In this document: piece after piece, positions 18,976-26,817 of the stretch
How positions within the stretch are numbered: position 1 is the first letter of the stretch
Layout: every line of letters starts with the position of its first letter
Assembly: GCA_910586355.1 (NCBI GenBank)
Contig: CAJUHJ010000005.1
Coordinates: forward strand, 1 to 64,000
Origin: an uncultured Lachnospiraceae bacterium
Lineage (GTDB): Bacteria > Bacillota > Clostridia > Lachnospirales > Lachnospiraceae
Reading direction: 5' to 3'
Length of the DNA stretch: 64,000 bases
Program-made: the position numbers and the translations under genes
Notes under the pieces: model-generated
Database searches by the model: none
Seen by the model: the letters and a program-made list of their open reading frames with translations, nothing else
What the model was told of the DNA's origin: nothing

Positions 18976-19944
18976 TTATTCCTCCTTCGACGTCACATTA
19001 ATCTCACCCAAACCACAATCGAGCGCGATTTTTTTTCCTGAATTATTCTGAATATTCTTTTTGCTGCCTAACGAAGTATACTCCTGCCCATTGATACTGA
19101 TACTTCCCAAACCGCAGCGCATCTCATAATCATATGCCGATTCTGCTGCTAAAAGCGTTAAATCAATTTGACCCATGCCGCATGTAATATCAGCGTCAAA
19201 TAAAATACTGCCGGAAAGCAGCGCTTCACCCATACCGCAGTCTACTTCTAAAGTATTTGCAGTAAACTGTGTAATATCCAAACGGCCTGCCCCTATATCT
19301 GCGCTGATTTCATCTAATGCCGTAATATTTTCTGCTAAAAGTTCCCCGGCATCCAGTTCAAGAGAAATTTCTTTTGCTGTAAGGTTATGCGAAATTTTCA
19401 CTTTGCCTGCATTTGTATTTAGTTCAACTTCATCAAACACTTTTCCTTCCGGTATAGAAATTTCTACCGTTACTTTCTTACCAAGATCACCGGTAAATCC
19501 CCAGCGCTTCCATGAACTTATATCTTCTAATTCGAGCGTCCCATCCTCAAATTTACATTGATAACGATTCCGTGTCGGAGCGTCAATATCAATTACGATC
19601 TGATCGCCCTCTCCAGTTTTAAGATATACCTCCCCATACTTAATGTCAATATCAAGGCTCTCCACATCCGACGCCAAAAATTGCTTAGACAACATCCCCT
19701 TTTGGACCTCCATCTCTTCATCATCATAATCGTGTTGTTCATCATAATCATATTGTTCATCATCATCATAAAAAACATTCCATTTGCCGATATGCCAGTT
19801 TCCAATATGAAACTGATCCGCATTTACCATTTCCAAAACTTCCCTGGGTCCGCTGCCAAGAGCTGCTCCCGCACACATACAGATTCCTCCAATACACGCC
19901 AGGGCTGCACAGATAATAAGACAAATTTTTACAAAGTTTTTCAT
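18976..19944 (-). CDS. DUF4097 beta-repeat cell-envelope protein
   Basis: 322 residues. N-terminal membrane segment (about 5-30), a strongly acidic D/E/Y/H tract at about 60-78 encoded by 18-base repeats, then a DUF4097 domain: repeated beta strands of the type LELDAGELLAENI, ADIGAGRLDI, VDCGMGEALL, ITCGMGQIDL, MRCGLGSISI. These look like rungs of a beta helix. The ATG overlaps the DUF1700 stop by four bases. Such genes are usually joined with PadR and PspC genes and respond to envelope stress; the molecular role is not known. Confidence 0.87.
   Translation of the reverse strand: MKNFVKICLIICAALACIGGICMCAGAALGSGPREVLEMVNADQFHIGNWHIGKWNVFYDDDEQYDYDEQHDYDDEEMEVQKGMLSKQFLASDVESLDIDIKYGEVYLKTGEGDQIVIDIDAPTRNRYQCKFEDGTLELEDISSWKRWGFTGDLGKKVTVEISIPEGKVFDEVELNTNAGKVKISHNLTAKEISLELDAGELLAENITALDEISADIGAGRLDITQFTANTLEVDCGMGEALLSGSILFDADITCGMGQIDLTLLAAESAYDYEMRCGLGSISINGQEYTSLGSKKNIQNNSGKKIALDCGLGEINVTSKEE
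19721..19774. repeat. Three 18-base tandem repeat units inside the DUF4097 gene
   Basis: Units begin at 19721, 19739 and 19757 on the pattern TCATCATAATCRTRTTGT; the third has diverged. Each unit is six codons, so copy-number change would keep the frame and only lengthen or shorten an acidic linker. Confidence 0.7.
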
Positions 19945-20561
19945 ATTGAAGCACCTCTTTTCTGAAATGGTTTTTTACAGATACGTACAAAAGCCCGTAA
20001 AATCCACGGAAGCATCCTTCCAACTGCATACACTATAATGACAAGCCCTAACACAGAAGCCGCTAAAAACAACATTCCCAGCCCCAGTAAAATCAATCCG
20101 ACTGCAGGAAAACCGGAACATATCTGCGCCATGCCGATTCCTGCAAATACCACTCCAACTAGCACCGCCGCCCCATCCAGGGCAATTACCGCAACTGCCA
20201 GCGCAAAAAGGCAGACAATTCCTGATACAAGAATCCCAAATGCTCCTGCTAAAAGCCCAATCCATACCGGAAACGTGAGGATAATCAAAACTATAATCCA
20301 TGTATTCCGCCTTGATGTATCTGTCGGCTTTTGCTCCTCTTTTACAAAAGAATAATTCTCATAATCTTCTCCAAAAAGATTCTTCTTAATGCTTGATGCA
20401 ACTTCCTGCGGAGAACCAAGTTCTTCTATAATCGAGTCTTCATTCTCCGGTCCGGCATCTTCAAAATAGTTTTGATAATATTCCATAGCTTCTCGTCGTT
20501 CACTCTCTGGAATATCAGAGAGCAACCGTTCCAGCTGCTTTAGAAATCTTTCTCTGTTCAT
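19941..20561 (-). CDS. DUF1700 (HAAS-type) membrane protein
   Basis: 206 residues. The first ~75 residues form the DUF1700 helical domain (FLKQLERLLSDIPESERREAM, ...EELGSPQEVASSI); after a charged linker come about four membrane helices (about 88-190). Translationally coupled to PadR upstream and DUF4097 downstream (ATGA overlaps of four bases each). These proteins commonly partner PadR regulators and envelope-stress genes. Confidence 0.87.
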   Translation of the reverse strand: MNRERFLKQLERLLSDIPESERREAMEYYQNYFEDAGPENEDSIIEELGSPQEVASSIKKNLFGEDYENYSFVKEEQKPTDTSRRNTWIIVLIILTFPVWIGLLAGAFGILVSGIVCLFALAVAVIALDGAAVLVGVVFAGIGMAQICSGFPAVGLILLGLGMLFLAASVLGLVIIVYAVGRMLPWILRAFVRICKKPFQKRGASI

Positions 20562-20881
20562 GCCTGCTCCTCTCCCAATAATAGATTTGATATTTTTGTA
20601 GAATAATCATTCCATTCTACCTTGTATTCTTGCAGCTTCACCGCACCGGCTTTTGTCAGTTTATAGTATCTTCGGTTTCTTCCGCCACATTCTACGTCAT
20701 AGACCACCAAGTTTTGGTCTTTTTGCAGCCTTCGTAAAACCGGATACAGAGTAGATTCCGATATATCAATTGCTTTTCGGACATCTTGTGTAATCTTGTA
20801 GCCATAGGTTCCTTCTGTTTCTTTTGAGACAACTGCCAAAACAATTGCATCCAGCAAAGCCGCCCCTACACCAAACGCCAT
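20558..20881 (-). CDS. PadR-family transcriptional regulator
   Basis: 107 residues, winged helix of the PadR family (GYKITQDVRKAIDISESTLYPVLRRL, then RRYYKLTKAG). First gene of a tightly overlapping operon and probably its repressor: a 23-base near-perfect palindrome covers the operon's -10 region (see 20919-20951). Confidence 0.92.
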   Translation of the reverse strand: MAFGVGAALLDAIVLAVVSKETEGTYGYKITQDVRKAIDISESTLYPVLRRLQKDQNLVVYDVECGGRNRRYYKLTKAGAVKLQEYKVEWNDYSTKISNLLLGEEQA

Positions 20882-20918
20882 TTCATCACTCCTTTATGTA
20901 TAATACTGTTTTATGATT

Positions 20919-20951
20919 AATACTATATATCATATAATATTGTTTTGTCAA
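20919..20951 (-). promoter_or_regulatory. PadR operon promoter with palindromic operator
   Basis: Minus strand TTGACA (20946-20951), 18 bases, TATAGT (20922-20927). The sequence AATACTATAT-ATC-ATATAATATT (20919-20941) is a palindrome with 9 of 10 arm positions matched and overlaps the -10 and spacer, where PadR-type autorepressors usually bind. Confidence 0.65.
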
Positions 20952-20973
20952 TACATTATATGAAATTTTTTGA

Positions 20974-21002
20974 TTGTCGAAACTATTTAGAAATGCTATA
21001 AT
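20974..21002 (+). promoter_or_regulatory. Promoter of putP
   Basis: TTGTCG, 17 bases, TATAAT; divergent from the PadR promoter about 25 bases away. Confidence 0.6.
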
Positions 21003-21044
21003 AATGTGTCTTTATAAATTGAGCTCTACAAAAAGGAGGAAGTT

Positions 21045-22568
21045 ATGAATGGAACAACATTAGGAATTTTTATTGTTATCATTGTCTATATTCTTGGAAT
21101 GGTGGGCATTGGAATCTGGTTTTCCAGAAAAAACAATGATGTCAGTGATTTTTATCTGGGAGGGAGGAAATTAGGCCCGCTTGTTACTGCAATGAGTGCG
21201 GAAGCTTCTGATATGAGCAGCTGGCTTTTGATGGGACTGCCGGGACTGGCGTATCTTTCTGGTATTGCAGACCCCGGCTGGACTGCAATCGGCCTTGCTG
21301 TCGGTACCTATTTCAATTGGCTGATTGTTGCAAAACGGCTGCGGCGTTATTCTGCTGCTGCTGGAAATTCTATTACAATTCCTGATTTTTTCTCCAACCG
21401 TTATCGGGATAAAAGTCACGCATTGCTTGGAATCTCTGCATTGATTATAGTTATATTCTTTATTCCATATACTGCATCTGGTTTTGCTGCCTGCGGCAAA
21501 CTGTTTTCTAACCTGTTTGGAATTGCATATATTCCCGCTATGCTTATCAGCGCTGTTATTATTGTTGGATATACGGCTTTGGGTGGGTTTCTGGCAGCAA
21601 GCACCACAGACTTTATCCAAAGTATCGTTATGACGCTTGCGCTCATTATTGTTGTCTGCTTTGGCGTGCAGACTGCCGGAGGGATTGACGTTGTCATGGA
21701 AAATGCCGCAAATCTTTCCGGATACTTATCAATGACAAGCGTTCACTATGCCGCGGACAAAACTGCCGGAAGTTATGGAATTATCAGCATTATATCTACT
21801 TTTGCATGGGGACTGGGATATTTTGGTATGCCGCATATCCTATTGCGTTTTATGGCAATTGAAGATGAAAATAAGTTAAAGCTGTCTAGGCGCGTCGCTA
21901 CTGTATGGGTCGTTATTTCTATGGCAGTTGCAATTTTTATCGGTGTTGTCGGTTACAGTATTTCTGCTTCGGGCGCATTAGAAACGTTAAACGGTTCCGA
22001 TTCTGAAACATTAATTATTAAAATCGCGCAGCTTTTAAGCAGTCATGGCGTACTTGCTATTATTTTTGCTGGAATTATACTTGCCGGAATTCTTGCCTGT
22101 ACCATGTCCACGGCAGATTCACAGCTTCTGGCTGCCTCTTCAAGTATTTCGCAGAATATTTTAAAAGACGTCTTAAATTTAAAGCTGTCAGAAAAAGCGA
22201 CAATGCTTACTGCAAGGCTGACAGTTGTTATAATTGCAATTATTGCTGTCTTTATTGCAAGGGATCCCAATAGTTCTGTTTTTGGTATCGTATCGTTTGC
22301 ATGGGCCGGCTTTGGCGGCGCGTTCGGCCCTGTCATGCTGTTTTCCCTGTTCTGGAGAAGAACTACCAGAAACGGCGCGCTTGCTGGTATGATTTCCGGC
22401 GGCGCTATGGTATTTATCTGGAAATACCTGGTGCGTCCGATTGGCGGGGCATGGAATGTATACGAACTTCTGCCCGCATTTTTAGTCGGAAGCGTCTTTA
22501 TTCTTGTTGTAAGCCTTTTCTCTAAAATGCCGTCAAGAGAAATTTTAGATGAATTTGATTCCATTTAA
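21045..22568 (+). CDS. putP: Sodium/proline symporter
   Basis: 507 residues, a sodium:solute symporter of the PutP type with about 13 membrane helices. Recognised from DFYLGGRKLGPLVTAMSAEASDMSSW near the N-terminus and the substrate/sodium site region ILACTMSTADSQLLAASSS near residue 350. It imports L-proline with Na+. Strong AAAAAGGAGG before the ATG. A single-gene unit with its own terminator. Confidence 0.93.
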   Translation: MNGTTLGIFIVIIVYILGMVGIGIWFSRKNNDVSDFYLGGRKLGPLVTAMSAEASDMSSWLLMGLPGLAYLSGIADPGWTAIGLAVGTYFNWLIVAKRLRRYSAAAGNSITIPDFFSNRYRDKSHALLGISALIIVIFFIPYTASGFAACGKLFSNLFGIAYIPAMLISAVIIVGYTALGGFLAASTTDFIQSIVMTLALIIVVCFGVQTAGGIDVVMENAANLSGYLSMTSVHYAADKTAGSYGIISIISTFAWGLGYFGMPHILLRFMAIEDENKLKLSRRVATVWVVISMAVAIFIGVVGYSISASGALETLNGSDSETLIIKIAQLLSSHGVLAIIFAGIILAGILACTMSTADSQLLAASSSISQNILKDVLNLKLSEKATMLTARLTVVIIAIIAVFIARDPNSSVFGIVSFAWAGFGGAFGPVMLFSLFWRRTTRNGALAGMISGGAMVFIWKYLVRPIGGAWNVYELLPAFLVGSVFILVVSLFSKMPSREILDEFDSI

Positions 22569-22586
22569 TTTAGATTTTTACATAAT

Positions 22587-22625
22587 AAACGAGGCTGTCT
22601 CATGCGACAACCTCGTTTATTTCTT
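22587..22625 (+). terminator. Terminator after putP
   Basis: Stem AAACGAGGCTGTC / GCGACAACCTCGTTT with one mismatch and a short loop, followed by a T-rich tract. Confidence 0.85.
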
Positions 22626-22711
22626 TATTTTCTTTAAAACAGGACATATTGCTGTCACGTTTTATATGTTATACTATATAACGCATGACAAACATTGAAA
22701 GGAGAATTTTT

Positions 22712-23038
22712 ATGTCATCCAAACCAGAATTTGTACAATTTATCGCTGACCAGTTAGAAGAGGCCGGACAGATTACGTACCGTAAAATGTTCGGAGAATA
22801 CGGAATGTACTGCAATGGAAAATTATTTGCCGTAATATGCAGCGATCAATTATTTATCAAAGTTACCGAAGAAGGAGCGCTTGCCGCGCCGGACTTAGAA
22901 ACGGCTCCGCCATACAATGGCTCTAAACCGTATTTTGTAATTGAAGACATTGATAACCGGGATTTTTTGACAAAACTTGTCACTGTAACCTGCAAATCTC
23001 TTCCAGAACCCAAGCAAAAAAAAGAAAGGAAAAAATAA
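22712..23038 (+). CDS. TfoX N-terminal-domain protein
   Basis: 108 residues from the ATG at 22712, which follows AAAGGAG by seven bases; an ATG 27 bases upstream lacks a site. The TfoX-N signature RKMFGEYGMYCNGKLFAVIC is clear. Stand-alone TfoX-N proteins are common in Firmicutes; unlike Sxy/TfoX of proteobacteria there is no evidence they control competence. Coupled to a decayed GyrI-like gene that begins two bases after its stop. Confidence 0.87.
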   Translation: MSSKPEFVQFIADQLEEAGQITYRKMFGEYGMYCNGKLFAVICSDQLFIKVTEEGALAAPDLETAPPYNGSKPYFVIEDIDNRDFLTKLVTVTCKSLPEPKQKKERKK

Positions 23039-23039
23039 T

Positions 23040-23140
23040 ATGTCCTTTGACTACAAAAAAGAATACAAAGAATTTTATCGCTGTAAATGAAAAGGGCGAT
23101 CCGAATATACCGGACGGTGAATACAAAGCGGCTGCGCACT
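23040..23140 (+). pseudogene. Remnant of a GyrI-like (effector-binding domain) gene
   Basis: An ATG one base after the tfoX-like stop opens MSFDYKKEYKEFY, the usual N-terminus of GyrI-like small-molecule-binding proteins, and then hits a stop. One frame over, the DNA continues with NFIAVNEKGDPN and DGEYKAA, the family's next conserved block. About 15 residues that normally separate the blocks are missing and everything after EYKAA is lost; the full protein is about 200 residues. The gene was probably co-transcribed with the TfoX-N gene before decay. Confidence 0.65.
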
Positions 23141-23200
23141 GTCATCCGCCATCCAGTGAAAGCAGTTTGACAATACACAGCCGTTTATTCGTTTTAAAAA

Positions 23201-23662
23201 TCAGCTTTTATAAATTTGAAGAAAATAATCGTTTAGTTTTGCCAAAGCATAAATTAACACAGTGGTTTCATGCTCGCTGATTCCATCTTTTATACGTGAA
23301 ATCATGTCCCGATGAAAGGATTCGTGATGAAAAAAAGCTTTTCTGCCTTTTTCTGTCAAAGAAATAAACATAATCCGTTTATCTTTGATTCCGCGTTCGC
23401 GCAGCACATACCCTTTTTCCGAAAGTCCATCCATAGATTTCGTTAAAGTTCCCATTGTTACCGACATCAGTTTTGCTATGGCAGACATACTTTTCGGTTC
23501 AGAAATCCCCACTGCTTCTATAATGTGCATATCATTTACGCTAATGGCTTTAAACTCCGGGGTAATCAAATATTTTTCTTCGATTTCTACAATATTTTTA
23601 AACAATCTTACTAACAGTTCATTCAGTGTCTCATCTGTATCAGGTCTGTCGATTCTGTTCAT
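23201..23662 (-). CDS. MarR-family regulator, probable FabT-like repressor of fatty acid synthesis
   Basis: 153 residues from the ATG at 23662; GGAGG lies just upstream and the start is 18 bases after fabH. Winged-helix core: KSMSAIAKLMSVTMGTLTKSMDGLSEKGYVLRE, then RIMFISLTEKGRKAF. Being the last gene of the fatty acid operon, and given paired TTTGA-TCAAA palindromes at the operon promoter, it is most likely a FabT homologue that represses the operon, with acyl-ACP as co-repressor in known cases. FabT is normally encoded first in the cluster; here it is last. Confidence 0.8.
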   Translation of the reverse strand: MNRIDRPDTDETLNELLVRLFKNIVEIEEKYLITPEFKAISVNDMHIIEAVGISEPKSMSAIAKLMSVTMGTLTKSMDGLSEKGYVLRERGIKDKRIMFISLTEKGRKAFFHHESFHRDMISRIKDGISEHETTVLIYALAKLNDYFLQIYKS

Positions 23663-23679
23663 TCTTTCCTCCATGCAGC

Positions 23680-24645
23680 CTACCAACTCAGTACAGATGC
23701 TCCCCAAGTGAGACCAGCTCCAAATCCTGCAAGCACAATATGGTTTCCCCTTTGCAGCATACCGTTCTGGTTTACATAATCCAGCAGAATTGGAACGCTT
23801 CCGGCTGAAATATTTCCACACTCTTCTAAATTTGTTGGAAATTTAGCCATTGGAACTTTTAAGCGCTTGGAAACAGATTCAATAATCCGAATATTTGCCT
23901 GATGCAGTAAAAACAAATCAATATCTTCTATCGTAAGCCCGGCCTGCCGTACTGCTTTTAACACTGCGTTTGGAACTGTCCTTACAGCAAATTTATAAAC
24001 TTCCTGTCCATTCATAGACACATACGAAAGGGACTTTTTCCCCTCGACATAAGGATTATTATTTTCCCTGTTTTCGCATAAGAGAACGTCGCCCTTTGCA
24101 CCGTTTGAACCCTGTATACTGCTTAAAACTCCGTACGCTTCGTCCGGCCCTACAACCGCCGCGCCGGCGCCGTCACCAAATAACACGCAGGTAGCCCTGT
24201 CGTTCCAATCCATCATTTTTGACAAAATTTCTCCGCCAACAACAAGAATTTTCTGATATTGCCCGCACCGGATATAAACATCCGCGGTCTGCAGTGCGAA
24301 TAAAAATCCCGAACAAGCCGCGTTAATGTCAAACGCAACTGCGTTGACCGCGCCAAGTTCCCTCTGCAGCTCGCAGGAAAGCGACGGAAGTATTTTATCA
24401 GGTGAAAGCGTCGCGCCTAAAATCATATCCAATTCTTCCGGTAAAATTCCCGCCTCTTCTAATGCCTGTGACGCCGCTTTCGCGGTAAGTTCTGTTAGAC
24501 TTTCTTCTACTGCAAGATGCCTGGCGCCGATTCCCGTTCTGCTTTTAATCCAGTCATCCGAAGTATCCATGATTTTGCTTAAATCATCGTTTGACACCTT
24601 CCGCTTGGGAAGTGCGCTTCCTGTACCAAATATTCTGGTTCTCAT
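23680..24645 (-). CDS. fabH: 3-oxoacyl-ACP synthase III
   Basis: Starts fatty acid chains by condensing acetyl-CoA (or a branched acyl-CoA) with malonyl-ACP. 321 residues with the catalytic triad C111 (AACSGF), H248 (LLHQANIRI) and N278 (GNISAGS). Lies between accDA and the MarR gene at the operon's 3' end, whereas it is usually at the 5' end in related clusters. Confidence 0.95.
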   Translation of the reverse strand: MRTRIFGTGSALPKRKVSNDDLSKIMDTSDDWIKSRTGIGARHLAVEESLTELTAKAASQALEEAGILPEELDMILGATLSPDKILPSLSCELQRELGAVNAVAFDINAACSGFLFALQTADVYIRCGQYQKILVVGGEILSKMMDWNDRATCVLFGDGAGAAVVGPDEAYGVLSSIQGSNGAKGDVLLCENRENNNPYVEGKKSLSYVSMNGQEVYKFAVRTVPNAVLKAVRQAGLTIEDIDLFLLHQANIRIIESVSKRLKVPMAKFPTNLEECGNISAGSVPILLDYVNQNGMLQRGNHIVLAGFGAGLTWGASVLSW

Positions 24646-24659
24646 TTTTTCTACCTCTG

Positions 24660-26372
24660 TTAAAAGCTGCGGAATCTTTTATATCTGTCTTCTGCCAGTT
24701 CTTCGCCGCTTAATTTACTGTATTTTTCTAAAAATTCCCGTATATTACATTTTAAAAACATAGAAATGTCATGCAGCGCGTCTTGATCTGCCTTTCCAAA
24801 CTCTGGTATTAACCGCTCAACGACTTTTAAATGGTACAAATCCTGTGCAGTAATTTTCATCACTTCCGCTGCTTCTTTTGCGCGTTTTCCGTCTTTCCAG
24901 AGAATAGAAGCAAACCCTTCCGGTGAAAGAATCGAATAAGTCGCATTTTCCATCATCCATACTTCATTGCCGACAGAAAGCGCTAAAGCGCCGCCGCTTC
25001 CGCCTTCTCCAATCATTAGGCTAAGAATTGGAACTTTAAGCGCCGACATCTCATAGAGATTTCTTGCAATTGCTTCTCCCTGGCCGTTTTCTTCTGCTTC
25101 CATACCGCAGAATGCGCCGGAAGTATTGACAAATGCAATGATGGGACGGTGAAATTTCTCTGCCTGCTTCATCAGCCTTAAGGCCTTGCGGTAGCCTTCT
25201 GGAGAAGGCATACCATAATTGCGGCTCATACAGTCTTTTAAATCCCGTCCTTTATGTATTCCAATTACCGTCACGGGCTGGCCGTCTAAATTTGCAATCC
25301 CTCCTACAACCGCCGGATCATCTCCATGAAACCTGTCTCCATGCAATTCGATAAATCCGTCGAATATTTCATCCATATAATCCACAGAAGCAAGACGGCT
25401 TGTATTTCTCGCTGCCTTTACTTTTTCCCATGCGCTTAACGTTTTGCTTTTTACACTGCGTTCTTTCATCAATTCACTCGGCGCAAAACGAAACTCTGTC
25501 GCTGGAAGAAAATTTGCGTATCCTTCCTTTACCGAATGGAGTTTGAGTATTTTATATAATGTTTTCTTTAAATCTTTTCTCTCTACAATTGCATCTACAA
25601 AGCCATGTTCCAGCTGAAATTCTGAACGCTGGAATCCTTCTGGAAGTTTCTGCCCAATCGTCTGTTCAATGACACGCGGCCCTGCAAATCCGATTAACGC
25701 TTTCGGTTCTGCTAAAATAATATCTCCAAGCATGGCAAAACTTGCCGTCACGCCTCCAGTCGTCGGATCAGTCAATACCGGAATGTACAAAAGCCCTGCG
25801 TCAGAATGTTTCTTTAACGCCGCAGATGTTTTCGCCATCTGCATTAAAGAAATAATTCCTTCCTGCATCCTGGCTCCTCCGGAACAGCAGAATAAAATTA
25901 CGGGAAGCTGCATTGCCGTCGCTTTTTCTACTGCCGCCGCAATTTTTTCTCCAACCACATGGCCCATGCTGCCCATTAAAAATCTTGCGTCACAAATGCC
26001 AAGAACAACCGATTCGCCGTAAATTTTTGCTTCACCGACTGTCACGCCCTCGTGAAGCCCCGTTTTTTCCTGAGCCGCTTTGATTTTCTCATCATATTCT
26101 GGAAAATCTAAGGGATTTTTAGAATCCATTTCGTGAAACCAAGGTACAAAACTCTTCGTATCTGCGACCATCTTTATTCTGTTAAACGTACGGACGCGAA
26201 AATAGTTGCCGCATTTATAACAGACATATTTATTCTCCACAACTTGCGCTTTTGCAAGCTCCCTTTTACAGGAAGGGCAGACAATCACCTCTGACATATC
26301 CGGCTCTTTGTCTTTTACTTTGTCTTTTTCTTTTCCAAAATTCCATACTTTCTTTTTAATAATTGGCGCCAT
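24660..26372 (-). CDS. accDA: Fused acetyl-CoA carboxylase carboxyltransferase, beta + alpha subunits
   Basis: 570 residues. Residues 1-285 are AccD: zinc ribbon C32, C35, C51, C54 and the carboxyltransferase core CSGGARMQEG. Residues about 290-570 are AccA: DYMDEIFDGFIELHGDR, the GIHKGRD loop, and GEGGSGGALAL. The junction is continuous with no stop or frameshift. It transfers CO2 from carboxybiotin to acetyl-CoA, giving malonyl-CoA. The biotin carrier (accB) and biotin carboxylase (accC) usually found beside it are absent from this operon. Confidence 0.93.
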   Translation of the reverse strand: MAPIIKKKVWNFGKEKDKVKDKEPDMSEVIVCPSCKRELAKAQVVENKYVCYKCGNYFRVRTFNRIKMVADTKSFVPWFHEMDSKNPLDFPEYDEKIKAAQEKTGLHEGVTVGEAKIYGESVVLGICDARFLMGSMGHVVGEKIAAAVEKATAMQLPVILFCCSGGARMQEGIISLMQMAKTSAALKKHSDAGLLYIPVLTDPTTGGVTASFAMLGDIILAEPKALIGFAGPRVIEQTIGQKLPEGFQRSEFQLEHGFVDAIVERKDLKKTLYKILKLHSVKEGYANFLPATEFRFAPSELMKERSVKSKTLSAWEKVKAARNTSRLASVDYMDEIFDGFIELHGDRFHGDDPAVVGGIANLDGQPVTVIGIHKGRDLKDCMSRNYGMPSPEGYRKALRLMKQAEKFHRPIIAFVNTSGAFCGMEAEENGQGEAIARNLYEMSALKVPILSLMIGEGGSGGALALSVGNEVWMMENATYSILSPEGFASILWKDGKRAKEAAEVMKITAQDLYHLKVVERLIPEFGKADQDALHDISMFLKCNIREFLEKYSKLSGEELAEDRYKRFRSF

Positions 26373-26375
26373 ATT

Positions 26376-26813
26376 CTATTCCCCACTTCCAATTGCAAAT
26401 GTCAATTCTGCAGATACCGCAAGTTTTCCATCTATCTTTGCCGTTCCTTTCCCGACTCCAATCGGGCCTTTTTCCTTTACAATTTCAAGTTCCAGTATTA
26501 AAACATCGCCAGGCTTTACTTTTTGCTTGAATTTGGCATTGTTGATTCCGGCAAAATAAGCCGTCTTTCCCTGATTCTCCGGTTTGCTTAAAATAGCCGC
26601 CGCTCCGGTCTGCGCCATTGCTTCTATTATCAATACGCCCGGCATAACCGGTTCATTTGGAAAATGCCCGGCAAAAAACGGTTCATTATATGTGACGCAT
26701 TTTTTTCCGACCGCTCTTACGCCTGGCTCTAATTCTTCTATTGTATCAATTAATAAAAACGGCTGTCTGTGCGGAATGATTTCCATAATCTGTTTTGTAT
26801 CAAATACTGCCAT
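26376..26813 (-). CDS. fabZ: 3-hydroxyacyl-ACP dehydratase
   Basis: 145 residues from the ATG at 26813 (AAGGAG seven bases upstream). Hot-dog fold enzyme with catalytic H50 (AGHFP) and E64 (IEAMAQ) and the N-terminal IPHRQPFLLID motif. Dehydrates 3-hydroxyacyl-ACP in the elongation cycle. Four bases downstream of fabF and four bases upstream of accDA. Confidence 0.95.
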   Translation of the reverse strand: MAVFDTKQIMEIIPHRQPFLLIDTIEELEPGVRAVGKKCVTYNEPFFAGHFPNEPVMPGVLIIEAMAQTGAAAILSKPENQGKTAYFAGINNAKFKQKVKPGDVLILELEIVKEKGPIGVGKGTAKIDGKLAVSAELTFAIGSGE

Positions 26814-26817
26814 TTCT

